From positions 1 to 6,621 of the forward strand of contig JADGEP010000220.1 in NCBI GenBank assembly GCA_016744275.1: a DNA stretch of 6,621 nt. Direction: 5' to 3'. The DNA is from Candidatus Krumholzibacteriia bacterium (lineage in GTDB: Bacteria; Krumholzibacteriota; Krumholzibacteriia; LZORAL124-64-63). The notes under the pieces were generated by a model. The model searched no databases, was not told the origin of the DNA, and was given only the letters and a program-made list of their open reading frames with translations. Shown here piece by piece: positions 1-5,789 of the stretch. How positions within the stretch are numbered: position 1 is the stretch's first letter; each line of letters starts with the position of its first letter. A program made the position numbers and the translations under genes.

Positions 1-496
1 CACTGGACCATACCGAAGAGACGATGCCCTCGGGCAAGTGGTTCAGGCTCGACCCTGTGGCGATGATGGCCTGTTCAAAGTCCACACCACTGACCTCGCC
101 GCCCTCAAGGGAAAGGCTCGTGGCGGATTCGAAGCGGGCGTGGCCCTGGATGATCGTCACGTCGCGCCGTTTGAGCAGGCTGCGGATGCCGTCACTGAGG
201 CCTTGCACGACCCCGTCGGTCCACTGCCGCAGTTCGACCGGATCGATTTTTAAACCGTCGAAGGCCATGCCAAACTGTTGGGCCGCGATGGCGGCTTCCT
301 TGATCTCGACCGCATTGATCAGGGCCTTGGAGGGGATGCACCCTTCCAACAGGCATGTGCCGCCGGGGCGATCCCGTTTTTCGATCAGGAGTACGTCTTT
401 GCCCAGATCGGCCAGGCGCAAGGCCGCGATATAACCGCCAGGGCCGCTGCCGATGACAACAACCTGGGTCTCTTCGCGCAAACTTCCCATCACCAT
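1..496 (-). CDS. lpdA: Dihydrolipoamide dehydrogenase (E3), N-terminal part, cut by the window edge
   Basis: This is the FAD-containing E3 flavoprotein that reoxidises dihydrolipoyl groups on E2 and passes the electrons to NAD+. The visible 165 residues are about one third of the usual ~460. A Rossmann FAD-binding motif GSGPGG lies at residues 16-21, with an acidic E39 at the end of the second strand. The redox-active disulfide motif GGTCLLEGCIPSKAL follows, with C48 and C53 as the cysteine pair, and a second dinucleotide-binding signature IIATGSS lies near residue 145. The start is the ATG at 496, because an AGGAG at 509-505 sits 8 nt upstream. An in-frame ATG at 490 would be spaced too far. 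The gene begins 15 nt after the E2 stop, so it is the fourth gene of the operon. The LLEG form of the disulfide motif also occurs in E3 proteins of branched-chain complexes, so it does not settle the substrate. The catalytic His-Glu pair and dimer interface lie outside the window. Confidence 0.95.
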   Translation of the reverse strand, partial: MVMGSLREETQVVVIGSGPGGYIAALRLADLGKDVLLIEKRDRPGGTCLLEGCIPSKALINAVEIKEAAIAAQQFGMAFDGLKIDPVELRQWTDGVVQGLSDGIRSLLKRRDVTIIQGHARFESATSLSLEGGEVSGVDFEQAIIATGSSLNHLPEGIVSSVWSS

Positions 497-511
497 GAGC
501 GCTTCTCCTGT

Positions 512-1876
512 TTAGGTTTCAAGCAACAGCAAATTTGGATCCGACAACTGGCGCACAAGTTCGCCCACGAAACGGGCAGCGTCGGCGCCGTCGGCAATGC
601 GGTGGTCAAAGGCCAGGGTCAGTGGCAGCATTTTTCTGATGACTATCTCGCCATCGCGAACCACCGGCTTCTCCTGCACCTTGCCCATGCCCAGGATGGC
701 CACTTCGGGGTAGTTGATCGTCGGCAGCAACGCCGTGCCACCCAATGGTCCGACATTGGTGATCGTGAAGGTGCCGCCGCGCATGTCTTCGGGCGGCAGC
801 TTGCCTTCACGGGCCAGGGTCGCCTTCTCGTATATGTCGTCGGCAATCTGGATGATCGATTTGTTGTTGGTGCCCTTGACCACCGGAACGACCAAGCCGC
901 GGCCGGTGTCTGCAGCAAAACCGATGTTGTAATACTGCTTGTAAATGATCTCTTCGCGGAAGGGATCCAGGCTGGCGTTGAATGCCGGAGCAGCCTTCAG
1001 GCCGGCGGTGATGGCTTTGACAACAAAGGCCATCAGGGTCAACTTGCCGCCGCTGCCGCCTTGGCGCCGTTCGCGCTCGCGGATGCGGAACTTGTCCAGT
1101 TCGGTGACGTCGGCCTCGTCCATATGCACCACGTGAGGCACGAGGGCCATGCTGGTGACCATCTTGCGGGCCACTTTGCGCCGGATCGAGCGCAGGGCTT
1201 CGATCTCCACCGGTCCATCACTGCTGAAGTCGGGCAGGGGTTCGATCTCCAGGAAGGGAATGGTGGCCGAGGCGTGGGCCGCAAATTCGGCAAAGGCGGT
1301 GTCGTCGGCAACCTTGCTGGCCGGCACGTGGTCGGCCTTGGCCGCGGGCACCGCCGCAACCGGCGCGCCAGATGAGTCAGCAAAGCGGTGCACATCTTCA
1401 GGAGTGACGCGGCCGCCGGGGCCCGAAGGCGTGACGAGATTGATGTCGATCTTCAGCTTGCGGGCCAGACGCCTGGTGGCCGGAGCAGCGGGCACGGGGC
1501 GGCGCACTCCCGGCTGAGCCGCCGGCGCCGTGGCTTCCGGCACGGCCGCCGGTGCGGGCGCATCGGGTTCGGCAAAGGTCTTGTCGGCCACTTCGTCTTC
1601 GGTCACAGCGCCTGCGCTGCCGTCGTCGATGACCACAACCACATCGCCAACATTGACGATGTCGCCCACTTTTCCTTTGAGGGCTTTGATGGTGCCGCCG
1701 CGGGGCGAAGGAATGGTGACGGCCGCCTTGTCGGTTTCCACATCGACCAGAGGTTCATCCTCAACGATGGGGCCGCCTTCTTCCACGTACCACTTCAGGA
1801 TTTCGCCTTCGGCGATTCCTTCACCCAGGTCAGGCAGTTTGAATTCGAACAAGCCAGTGGCCTCCTGTTGAGCCAT
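512..1876 (-). CDS. pdhC: Dihydrolipoamide acyltransferase (E2) of a 2-oxoacid dehydrogenase complex
   Basis: This is the core-forming acyltransferase that moves the acyl group from its lipoyl arm to CoA. Its 454 residues show the standard E2 order. A single lipoyl domain (about 9-85) has the modified lysine K50 in the motif ETDKA. An Ala/Pro-rich linker covers about 100-130, and a peripheral subunit-binding domain covers about 131-167, with RRLARK and a GPGGRVTPEDV segment. After a second linker, the chloramphenicol-acetyltransferase-like catalytic domain (about 221-454) carries the HxxxDG motif as H425-RIA-D429-G430 and the TFTITNVGPLGG segment at 369-380. Length and domain number fit PDH or BCKDH E2 with one lipoyl domain. 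The coordinates use the ATG at 1876, 30 nt after E1 beta, which lacks a clear ribosome binding site. A TTG at 1852 has a perfect AGGAGG 8 nt upstream and would start the protein right at the lipoyl domain, giving 446 residues. Whether the acyl group is acetyl or branched-chain is not decided by the sequence. Confidence 0.95.
   Translation of the reverse strand: MAQQEATGLFEFKLPDLGEGIAEGEILKWYVEEGGPIVEDEPLVDVETDKAAVTIPSPRGGTIKALKGKVGDIVNVGDVVVVIDDGSAGAVTEDEVADKTFAEPDAPAPAAVPEATAPAAQPGVRRPVPAAPATRRLARKLKIDINLVTPSGPGGRVTPEDVHRFADSSGAPVAAVPAAKADHVPASKVADDTAFAEFAAHASATIPFLEIEPLPDFSSDGPVEIEALRSIRRKVARKMVTSMALVPHVVHMDEADVTELDKFRIRERERRQGGSGGKLTLMAFVVKAITAGLKAAPAFNASLDPFREEIIYKQYYNIGFAADTGRGLVVPVVKGTNNKSIIQIADDIYEKATLAREGKLPPEDMRGGTFTITNVGPLGGTALLPTINYPEVAILGMGKVQEKPVVRDGEIVIRKMLPLTLAFDHRIADGADAARFVGELVRQLSDPNLLLLET
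1861..1866 (-). promoter_or_regulatory. Shine-Dalgarno AGGAGG that may decide the E2 start
   Basis: On the minus strand AGGAGG lies at 1866-1861, 8 nt before a TTG codon at 1852-1850 that is in frame with E2. The upstream ATG at 1876 has no comparable site, since the 30 nt before it are mostly C-rich or GGGG-containing. The hexamer also falls within codons for Gln, Glu and Ala, so chance occurrence is possible. Confidence 0.45.
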
Positions 1877-1906
1877 GGGGTCGGTGCCCCATACAGTGTC
1901 GGTGCT

Positions 1907-2887
1907 CTAGTAGTCGAGAGTCTGTGTGATGGCCCGGCTGACCCTGTCAGAGTTGGGCAGATAGCTTTTTTCACGGCCGAAATACGGCGTGATCACATCG
2001 TAACCGGTCAGGCGTCCGACCGGGGCCTCCAGGTAGAGGAACGATTCGTCGTTGATGCGCGCGACCACTTCCGAAGAGACGCCAAAACTGCGGGGCGCTT
2101 CCTGAACCACGACACAGCGGCCGGTCTTTTTGACCGACTCGGTGAAGGTGTGGTAGTCCAGCGGCGCGATGCTCAACAGGTCGATGATCTCGATACTGAC
2201 GCCGCGTTTTTTTTCGATTTCGGCGGCTGCCTTCAGGGTGGGGCGCATCATGGCTCCCCAACTGATGAGGGTAAGGTCGGTGCCTTCCTGCACCACCTGG
2301 GACTTGCCCAATTCCATGACCTCTTCCGCCTCGGGCACTTCTTCGCGGAAGGCGCGATACGAATGCTTGGGTTCCATGAAAACCACCGGGTCCGGATCGC
2401 GAATCGCCGCCAGCAACAGAGCCCGCGCGTTGCGGGGGCCACTGGGGATGACAACTTTGGCGCCGGGAAGATGGGCGTACAAAATTTCCCGACTCTCGCT
2501 GTGGTGTTCCAACGCGCGCACGCCGCCGCCAAAGGGCATCCGGATCACCATCGGCACGGTGAATTGGCCGTGGGTGCGGGCCCGCATGCGGGTGGCGTGG
2601 GCTTCGAACTGTCCCATCATCAGGTAACTGAAACCCGAGAACTGCATTTCACAGACGGGCTTCAAACCCGCCATGGCCATACCAATGCTGGTGCCGATGA
2701 TGGCGCTCTCGGCCAGGGGCGTATCGATGACGCGCTCCTTGCCGTACTTGTCCAGCAGGCCCTCGGTCAGGCGAAATACGCCGCCGTCGACGCCGATGTC
2801 CTGGCCCAGCAGCAGCACGTCCTTGTCCTTGGCCATTTCCTGACTCAAGGCCAGGTTGATGGCCTGGACCATATTCAGCTTAGCCAT
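1907..2887 (-). CDS. pdhB: 2-oxoacid (probably pyruvate) dehydrogenase E1 component, beta subunit
   Basis: This is the beta half of the thiamine-diphosphate-dependent E1 heterotetramer, which decarboxylates the 2-oxoacid and acylates the lipoyl arm of E2. At 326 residues it has the family's usual length and looks complete. The N-terminal pyrimidine-binding domain (about 1-180) contains DTPLAES, in which E60 corresponds to the conserved glutamate that activates the cofactor's aminopyrimidine ring. ALEHHSES at about 125-132 includes the conserved active-site histidine H128. The C-terminal transketolase-like domain (about 195-320) contains LISWGAM and IDLLSIAPLD, typical for the family. The ATG shares its first base with the last base of the E1 alpha TAA stop (TAATG), which suggests translational coupling so that the two subunits are made in equal amounts. 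E2 follows 30 nt downstream. PDH is favoured over branched-chain dehydrogenase by overall resemblance to Gram-positive PdhB, as recalled, but this is not proven. Confidence 0.95.
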   Translation of the reverse strand: MAKLNMVQAINLALSQEMAKDKDVLLLGQDIGVDGGVFRLTEGLLDKYGKERVIDTPLAESAIIGTSIGMAMAGLKPVCEMQFSGFSYLMMGQFEAHATRMRARTHGQFTVPMVIRMPFGGGVRALEHHSESREILYAHLPGAKVVIPSGPRNARALLLAAIRDPDPVVFMEPKHSYRAFREEVPEAEEVMELGKSQVVQEGTDLTLISWGAMMRPTLKAAAEIEKKRGVSIEIIDLLSIAPLDYHTFTESVKKTGRCVVVQEAPRSFGVSSEVVARINDESFLYLEAPVGRLTGYDVITPYFGREKSYLPNSDRVSRAITQTLDY

Positions 2888-3972
2888 TATTTCGCCTCCC
2901 GGGCCACGTTGGCCAGGAAATCCTGATGCTGTTCGGTGATGTTCGCGTGTTCGGTGCCATACACATGGCGGAACGGTTCGTCCTGCTGCCAGTCCTTGGC
3001 CGATTCGAATTCCTTGACCACCGCTTCGACCTGGGCCTTGACCTCGGCCAAGAGCGCTTCTTCCTTGGCGTCGTCCCAGTAGCCCTTTTTATCGAGATAC
3101 ATGCGCGTCCGGATGAGCGGCTCTTTTTTCCAGGCGTCGTCTTCTTCAGCCTTGCCGCGGTACTTGGTGGGATCGTCGGCGGTGGTGTGCATCATCAGGC
3201 GGTAAGTCACCGCTTCGATCAACGAAGGTCCTTCACCGGCGCGGGCGCGGGCCAGGGCTTCGTCGATGGCCACGGTCACGGCCAAGGGATCGTTGCCGTC
3301 GACCTGGATCACGGGCATGTCGTAGGCGATGCCTTTTTGGGCAATGGTCTGGCTGGCGGTCTGGTCGCTGCGCGGAATGGAAATGGCCCACTGATTGTTT
3401 TGCACCACATAGACCACCGGCGCTTTCCAGGCGGCCGCAAAATTCAGGCCCTCGTGAAAATCGCCCTCGCTGGTGCCGCCGTCGCCGATGAAACACACGG
3501 CGGCCGCATCTTCACCTTTGTAACGGGCGGCATAAGCCAAGCCGGCAGCATGTTCGATCTGGCAGCCAATCACGACACTGGTCGGGATGATCCGCATTTC
3601 TTTTTGGGGCAGGATGTTGCCCTCTTCCCAGCCATTGTAATAGTAGAGCGTCGCGGTCAAGGGTTCGCCGCGCACCAGTCGCCCGCCCAACTCGCGGAAC
3701 GCGCCGACAAACCAATCCTTCTCCTGCATCCGCAAGGCGATGGGAATGGAGATGGCTTCCTGGCCGGTGTTTGGAGGAAAGGTGCCGAGTCGGCCCTGAC
3801 GCTGGAGTTTGAGCATGCGTTCGTCCAACTCGCGGGCCAGGCGCATCCAGCGGTACATGGTGACCGCTTCTTTTTCACTCAGCTTTGGGTCCAATTTGGC
3901 GTCGAGCTTGCCTTTTTCGTCTAAAATCTGCAGGTGCTCGACGGTAAATTTCGCAATGGGCTTTCTGGGCAT
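2887..3972 (-). CDS. pdhA: 2-oxoacid (probably pyruvate) dehydrogenase E1 component, alpha subunit
   Basis: This is the alpha half of E1. It binds the diphosphate end of thiamine diphosphate, and with the beta subunit it catalyses the first, irreversible decarboxylation step. The 361 residues match bacterial PdhA length. The thiamine diphosphate and Mg2+ motif starts with GDGGTSEGD at 163-171 and ends with QNN at 191-193. The active-site loop HTTADDPTKYR (H262 onward) is the region that mammalian homologues phosphorylate. RQGRLGTFPPNTGQEA at 58-73 is a family hallmark. The ATG at 3972 is preceded by AAGGA at 3984-3980 with 7 nt spacing, which supports this start. It is the first gene of the operon, and the next gene overlaps its stop by one base. 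Homology to Bacillus-type PdhA is evident to the eye. Branched-chain 2-oxoacid dehydrogenase alpha subunits share the same architecture, so substrate assignment is moderate only. Confidence 0.95.
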   Translation of the reverse strand: MPRKPIAKFTVEHLQILDEKGKLDAKLDPKLSEKEAVTMYRWMRLARELDERMLKLQRQGRLGTFPPNTGQEAISIPIALRMQEKDWFVGAFRELGGRLVRGEPLTATLYYYNGWEEGNILPQKEMRIIPTSVVIGCQIEHAAGLAYAARYKGEDAAAVCFIGDGGTSEGDFHEGLNFAAAWKAPVVYVVQNNQWAISIPRSDQTASQTIAQKGIAYDMPVIQVDGNDPLAVTVAIDEALARARAGEGPSLIEAVTYRLMMHTTADDPTKYRGKAEEDDAWKKEPLIRTRMYLDKKGYWDDAKEEALLAEVKAQVEAVVKEFESAKDWQQDEPFRHVYGTEHANITEQHQDFLANVAREAK

Positions 3973-3993
3973 TCAGGAGTCCTTCTGAGAGCC

Positions 3994-4019
3994 GTGATCA
4001 CCATGCCAGGGCGGGCATG
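3994..4019. promoter_or_regulatory. Palindrome cluster in the E1 alpha leader, candidate operator
   Basis: GTGATCAC (3994-4001) is a perfect 8-bp palindrome, and the adjoining CATGCC-N6-GGCATG (4002-4019) is a perfect 6-bp inverted repeat. A further GGCAT half-site lies at 4026-4030, 12 bp from the last one. The cluster lies 22-47 nt upstream of the E1 alpha start codon, a plausible place for a repressor site or a 5' leader hairpin. It does not resemble the E. coli PdhR box. No regulator is encoded nearby, so the role is inference. Confidence 0.3.
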
Positions 4020-4310
4020 TTGAAAGGCATACAACAACAGGGCGACAGGAGCACCTCGTCACCGGTTAGTCCGTAAAAACGGGCCGCAATGGGCCTCCGC
4101 AGTTGATCAGGAGGTTTTTCGGCCCGGGAAATTCTTCCCATAAGGTAGCAGAATGCCCATTTTTAGCAAATGGAATCGGTCCTGGTTCTCATGTTCAGAA
4201 TGGGATAAAAAGACGCCCAAGGGGCAATTGGAGGTGGCCATTTGGTCTATTGGAGCCTAATTTTGGGGACAAATGAACTCTCAAAGGCAACGCGCCCAAG
4301 CCTGAACCCC

Positions 4311-4315
4311 GGAGG
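4311..4315 (+). promoter_or_regulatory. Ribosome binding site of ferritin
   Basis: GGAGG lies 7 nt before the ATG at 4323. It fixes the ferritin start there rather than at the TTG at 4242, which would add 27 residues not seen in ferritins. Confidence 0.8.
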
Positions 4316-4322
4316 CCGAAAA

Positions 4323-4835
4323 ATGTTGAGCCCCAAGCTCCTCGATGCCCTGAACAAGCAAATCAACGAAGAATACTATTCGAGCTATTTGTACCGCTCG
4401 ATGGTGGCCTACATGGAAGACAAGAATCTCGACGGTTGTGCCCACTGGATGCGCATGCAGGCTGATGAAGAGCACATGCACGCCCTGAAGATTTTTGACT
4501 ATGTTCTGGAGCGCGGTGGCCGCGTCGAGCTGCAGGCCGTCGCGACCCCGGACCGGGATTGGGACAGCCCACTTAAGGCCTTTGAAGCGGCATTGGCTCA
4601 CGAAAAATTCATGACCGAAAACATCACCAAGCTGGCTGACCTGGCTCTCGAAGAACGCGACCACGCCACCAACAACGTGATGCAGTGGTACGTGTCCGAG
4701 CAGGTCGAAGAAGAGGCCAACGTGGACGATATTGTCAACAAGCTGCGCATGGTGGGCGATAGCGGCCCGGGCATGTTCATGATGGACCGGGAGTTGAAAT
4801 CGCGCCCCGCACCGGCGCCGATTGCTGAAGCCTGA
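4323..4835 (+). CDS. ftnA: Non-haem ferritin, bacterial FtnA type
   Basis: This is a cytosolic iron-storage protein, expected to form a 24-subunit shell that oxidises Fe(II) and stores it as a ferric mineral. The 170 residues fit the family (about 165). All ferroxidase ligands fall at the same numbers as in E. coli FtnA: E17, E50 and H53 in the AxEExxH segment, and E94 and Q127. E49, E126 and E130 are also present, consistent with the third iron site of prokaryotic ferritins. The motif QWYVSEQVEEE at 121-131 is strongly diagnostic. The C-terminus ends in an Ala/Pro-rich tail of about ten residues that looks disordered. There is no sign that this is a haem-binding bacterioferritin or a Dps protein: the order is that of FtnA, and the N-terminal LSPKLLDALNKQINEEYYSS aligns well. 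The gene stands alone, with a stem-loop terminator 30 nt downstream. Iron or redox control is expected for the family, but no operator was recognised. Confidence 0.96.
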   Translation: MLSPKLLDALNKQINEEYYSSYLYRSMVAYMEDKNLDGCAHWMRMQADEEHMHALKIFDYVLERGGRVELQAVATPDRDWDSPLKAFEAALAHEKFMTENITKLADLALEERDHATNNVMQWYVSEQVEEEANVDDIVNKLRMVGDSGPGMFMMDRELKSRPAPAPIAEA

Positions 4836-4864
4836 TCTGCCTGGTCTTGCTGAACGGATCAAAA

Positions 4865-4907
4865 AGAAGAAGCCGCCCCTGACACTGGATCAGGGGCGGC
4901 TTTTTTC
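4865..4907. terminator. Bidirectional intrinsic terminator
   Basis: A perfect 13-bp stem pairs 4870-4882 (AAGCCGCCCCTGA) with 4890-4902 (TCAGGGGCGGCTT) around a 7-nt loop. On the plus strand it is followed by a T-run, and ferritin ends about 30 nt before. On the minus strand it is followed by CTTCTTTTTG, so it can also stop transcription of the exported-protein gene, whose stop is at 4924. Both convergent genes share it. Confidence 0.9.
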
Positions 4908-4923
4908 TTCACTCAGAGAAACG

Positions 4924-5472
4924 TTAGCGATACAGCGCTTTGATGTCTCCCCAGGTGTTCACGTCAACCGGCACGCCCGCGCCCCATTCGATCACGATAT
5001 TGACATCGTAGTCGACACCGGGTTCGGTCAGCTGGAAGGTCATGATCATCCAGTCGTTGACCGGCATGTTCGTGCCCCAGTTCCAGTCAGCGGCAATGCC
5101 ACTCTCGCCGTGGACATAGGACCACGAACCGCTGGGCAGTTGATACGGGGCCGAAAAATCGACGCCAGCAGCCGTGGTGGCCGTGGCCGTGATGTTCATC
5201 GGGGTGACAACACCCGTATTGAGCCAGGTCACGTCGATTTTGGGGCTGCCGAATCCGGGCGTGTAGTTGCCCGAGAAGTTGATCGTCGCGGAATTCGCGT
5301 TGTTGGTCCACGTGCAAGTGAGGCCATTGCCAGCCAAGGTGCCGGAAATGTCTTCACTCATGATGGACGCAGCGCCATCCGGAAGTCGGACCCGGACAGA
5401 GTTGGGAGTCTGAGCCGCAGCGGCAGTTGCGACGGCAAGAATAGCCAATACGAGAACAATTTTCCTGAACAT
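4924..5472 (-). CDS. Small exported protein of unknown function with signal peptide
   Basis: I do not recognise this protein. The start at 5472 is chosen because AGGAGGG (5485-5479) sits 6 nt upstream; an ATG 24 nt earlier has no such site and would put polar residues before the signal peptide. The 182 residues open with an RK-containing n-region and a hydrophobic core (IVLVLAILAVATAAAA). A type I signal peptidase site is likely after A20, and no lipobox cysteine is seen. The mature part of about 160 residues is rich in Thr, Asn, Gly, Trp and Val, has a single cysteine (C53), and alternates polar and hydrophobic residues as a beta-sandwich would. No enzymatic motif was found. The last ten residues TWGDIKALYR (173-182) are basic and aromatic and follow the low-complexity-looking VPVDVN. 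It is monocistronic, divergent from the HAD gene and convergent with ferritin. It could be a surface or periplasmic structural protein, but nothing in the sequence proves this. Confidence 0.85.
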   Translation of the reverse strand: MFRKIVLVLAILAVATAAAAQTPNSVRVRLPDGAASIMSEDISGTLAGNGLTCTWTNNANSATINFSGNYTPGFGSPKIDVTWLNTGVVTPMNITATATTAAGVDFSAPYQLPSGSWSYVHGESGIAADWNWGTNMPVNDWMIMTFQLTEPGVDYDVNIVIEWGAGVPVDVNTWGDIKALYR

Positions 5473-5549
5473 GAACAACCCTCCTGGTTGAGTCATTAGG
5501 GGTAAATTAGCCGTCAGGATGTGGCGAATCGCCTTTCTGCCGGTAGTTA

Positions 5550-5577
5550 CAGGGCATATCGACCGATTCAGGGCATC
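5550..5577. repeat. Direct repeat CAGGGCAT, two copies 20 bp apart
   Basis: CAGGGCAT occurs at 5550-5557 and 5570-5577, exactly 20 bp start to start, about two helical turns. The pair lies 78-105 nt upstream of the exported-protein start codon, a position that could bind a transcription factor on one DNA face. An 8-mer pair in 317 nt may still be chance. Confidence 0.3.
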
Positions 5578-5672
5578 CTGAAGCCCTCTTTAGAGCTTTA
5601 TGAGATTTGGTTTGCAAGATAGGGGCCGAAGCGGTGCATTGGGTGGTTTTCAGGGCTGTTGTCCCCGGTGAA

Positions 5673-5693
5673 GCCTTGATAATCGCTCAAGGC
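5673..5693. promoter_or_regulatory. Hairpin upstream of the HAD gene
   Basis: GCCTTGA (5673-5679) and TCAAGGC (5687-5693) form a perfect 7-bp stem around a 7-nt loop, TAATCGC. It lies about 97 nt before the HAD start codon. It lacks a T-run, so it is not an intrinsic terminator. It may be an operator, a leader RNA stem or a coincidence. Confidence 0.3.
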
Positions 5694-5789
5694 GGGCTAC
5701 CGTGGAAGGCCCCGCAGGGTCTCAAATGGCAATAATCCATTCAGCCCTGGCCGATAGGGGACTCCAAATTCACCGAAAGCGCGTATAGC

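Larger units (their letters stand above)
3973..4322. other. Divergent intergenic region between the dehydrogenase operon and ferritin
   Basis: These 350 nt must hold the promoters of both the leftward operon and the rightward ferritin gene, since no other gene fits. No good -35/-10 pair could be placed on either strand. The operon side carries an 8-bp palindrome and a CATGCC/GGCATG inverted repeat. The ferritin side is more AT-rich and has a small CCATTT-TTAGC-AAATGG hairpin (4157-4173) and the heptamer CAGAATG twice (4149 and 4196). A TTG-initiated frame from 4242 runs into ferritin but lacks a ribosome binding site. No Fur-box-like sequence was recognised. Confidence 0.6.
5473..5789. other. 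Divergent intergenic region upstream of the exported protein and the HAD phosphatase
   Basis: These 317 nt hold the start signals of both divergent genes. No convincing -35/-10 pair was placed. Visible structure: CAGGGCAT repeated 20 bp apart (5550 and 5570), an AGGGC/GCCCT hairpin (5570-5587), GGCGAATCGCC (5523-5533), and a GCCTTGA/TCAAGGC hairpin (5673-5693) flanked by complementary GGGGCC (5622-5627) and GGCCCC (5708-5713). A plus-strand gene within it is not supported. Confidence 0.6.

Noticed and set aside
278..1375. A 365-residue plus-strand frame opposite E3 and E2, and a similar 332-residue one at 2926-3924 opposite E1 alpha
   Set aside because: Both are mirror frames of conserved enzymes, with no domain, no suitable ribosome binding site and complement-type composition.
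1388..2926. A 512-residue open frame on the plus strand opposite E1 beta and E2
   Set aside because: It is antisense to two clearly homologous genes, is rich in His, Gly and Arg in the way complement frames of GC-rich genes are, spans the boundary between two genes, and shows no family motif.
4201..4264. Possible ferritin promoter elements (GATAAA at 4204, TAATTT at 4258)
   Set aside because: No -35 hexamer lies at 16-18 bp from either candidate, so no promoter was called.
4242..4322. N-terminal extension of ferritin from a TTG at 4242
   Set aside because: There is no ribosome binding site, the extension is not seen in FtnA proteins, and GGAGG at 4311 points to the ATG at 4323.
4281..4862. 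A 193-residue minus-strand frame opposite ferritin
   Set aside because: Ferritin is beyond doubt from its ligand set. The antisense frame has no motif and starts within the terminator area.
4822..5499. A 225-residue plus-strand frame opposite the exported-protein gene
   Set aside because: It runs through the terminator stem and lacks a ribosome binding site. The minus-strand gene has a signal peptide and a strong AGGAGGG.
5659..5683. TTGTCC and GATAAT as a possible promoter for the HAD gene
   Set aside because: The spacer is only 13 bp, too short for a normal sigma-70 promoter.
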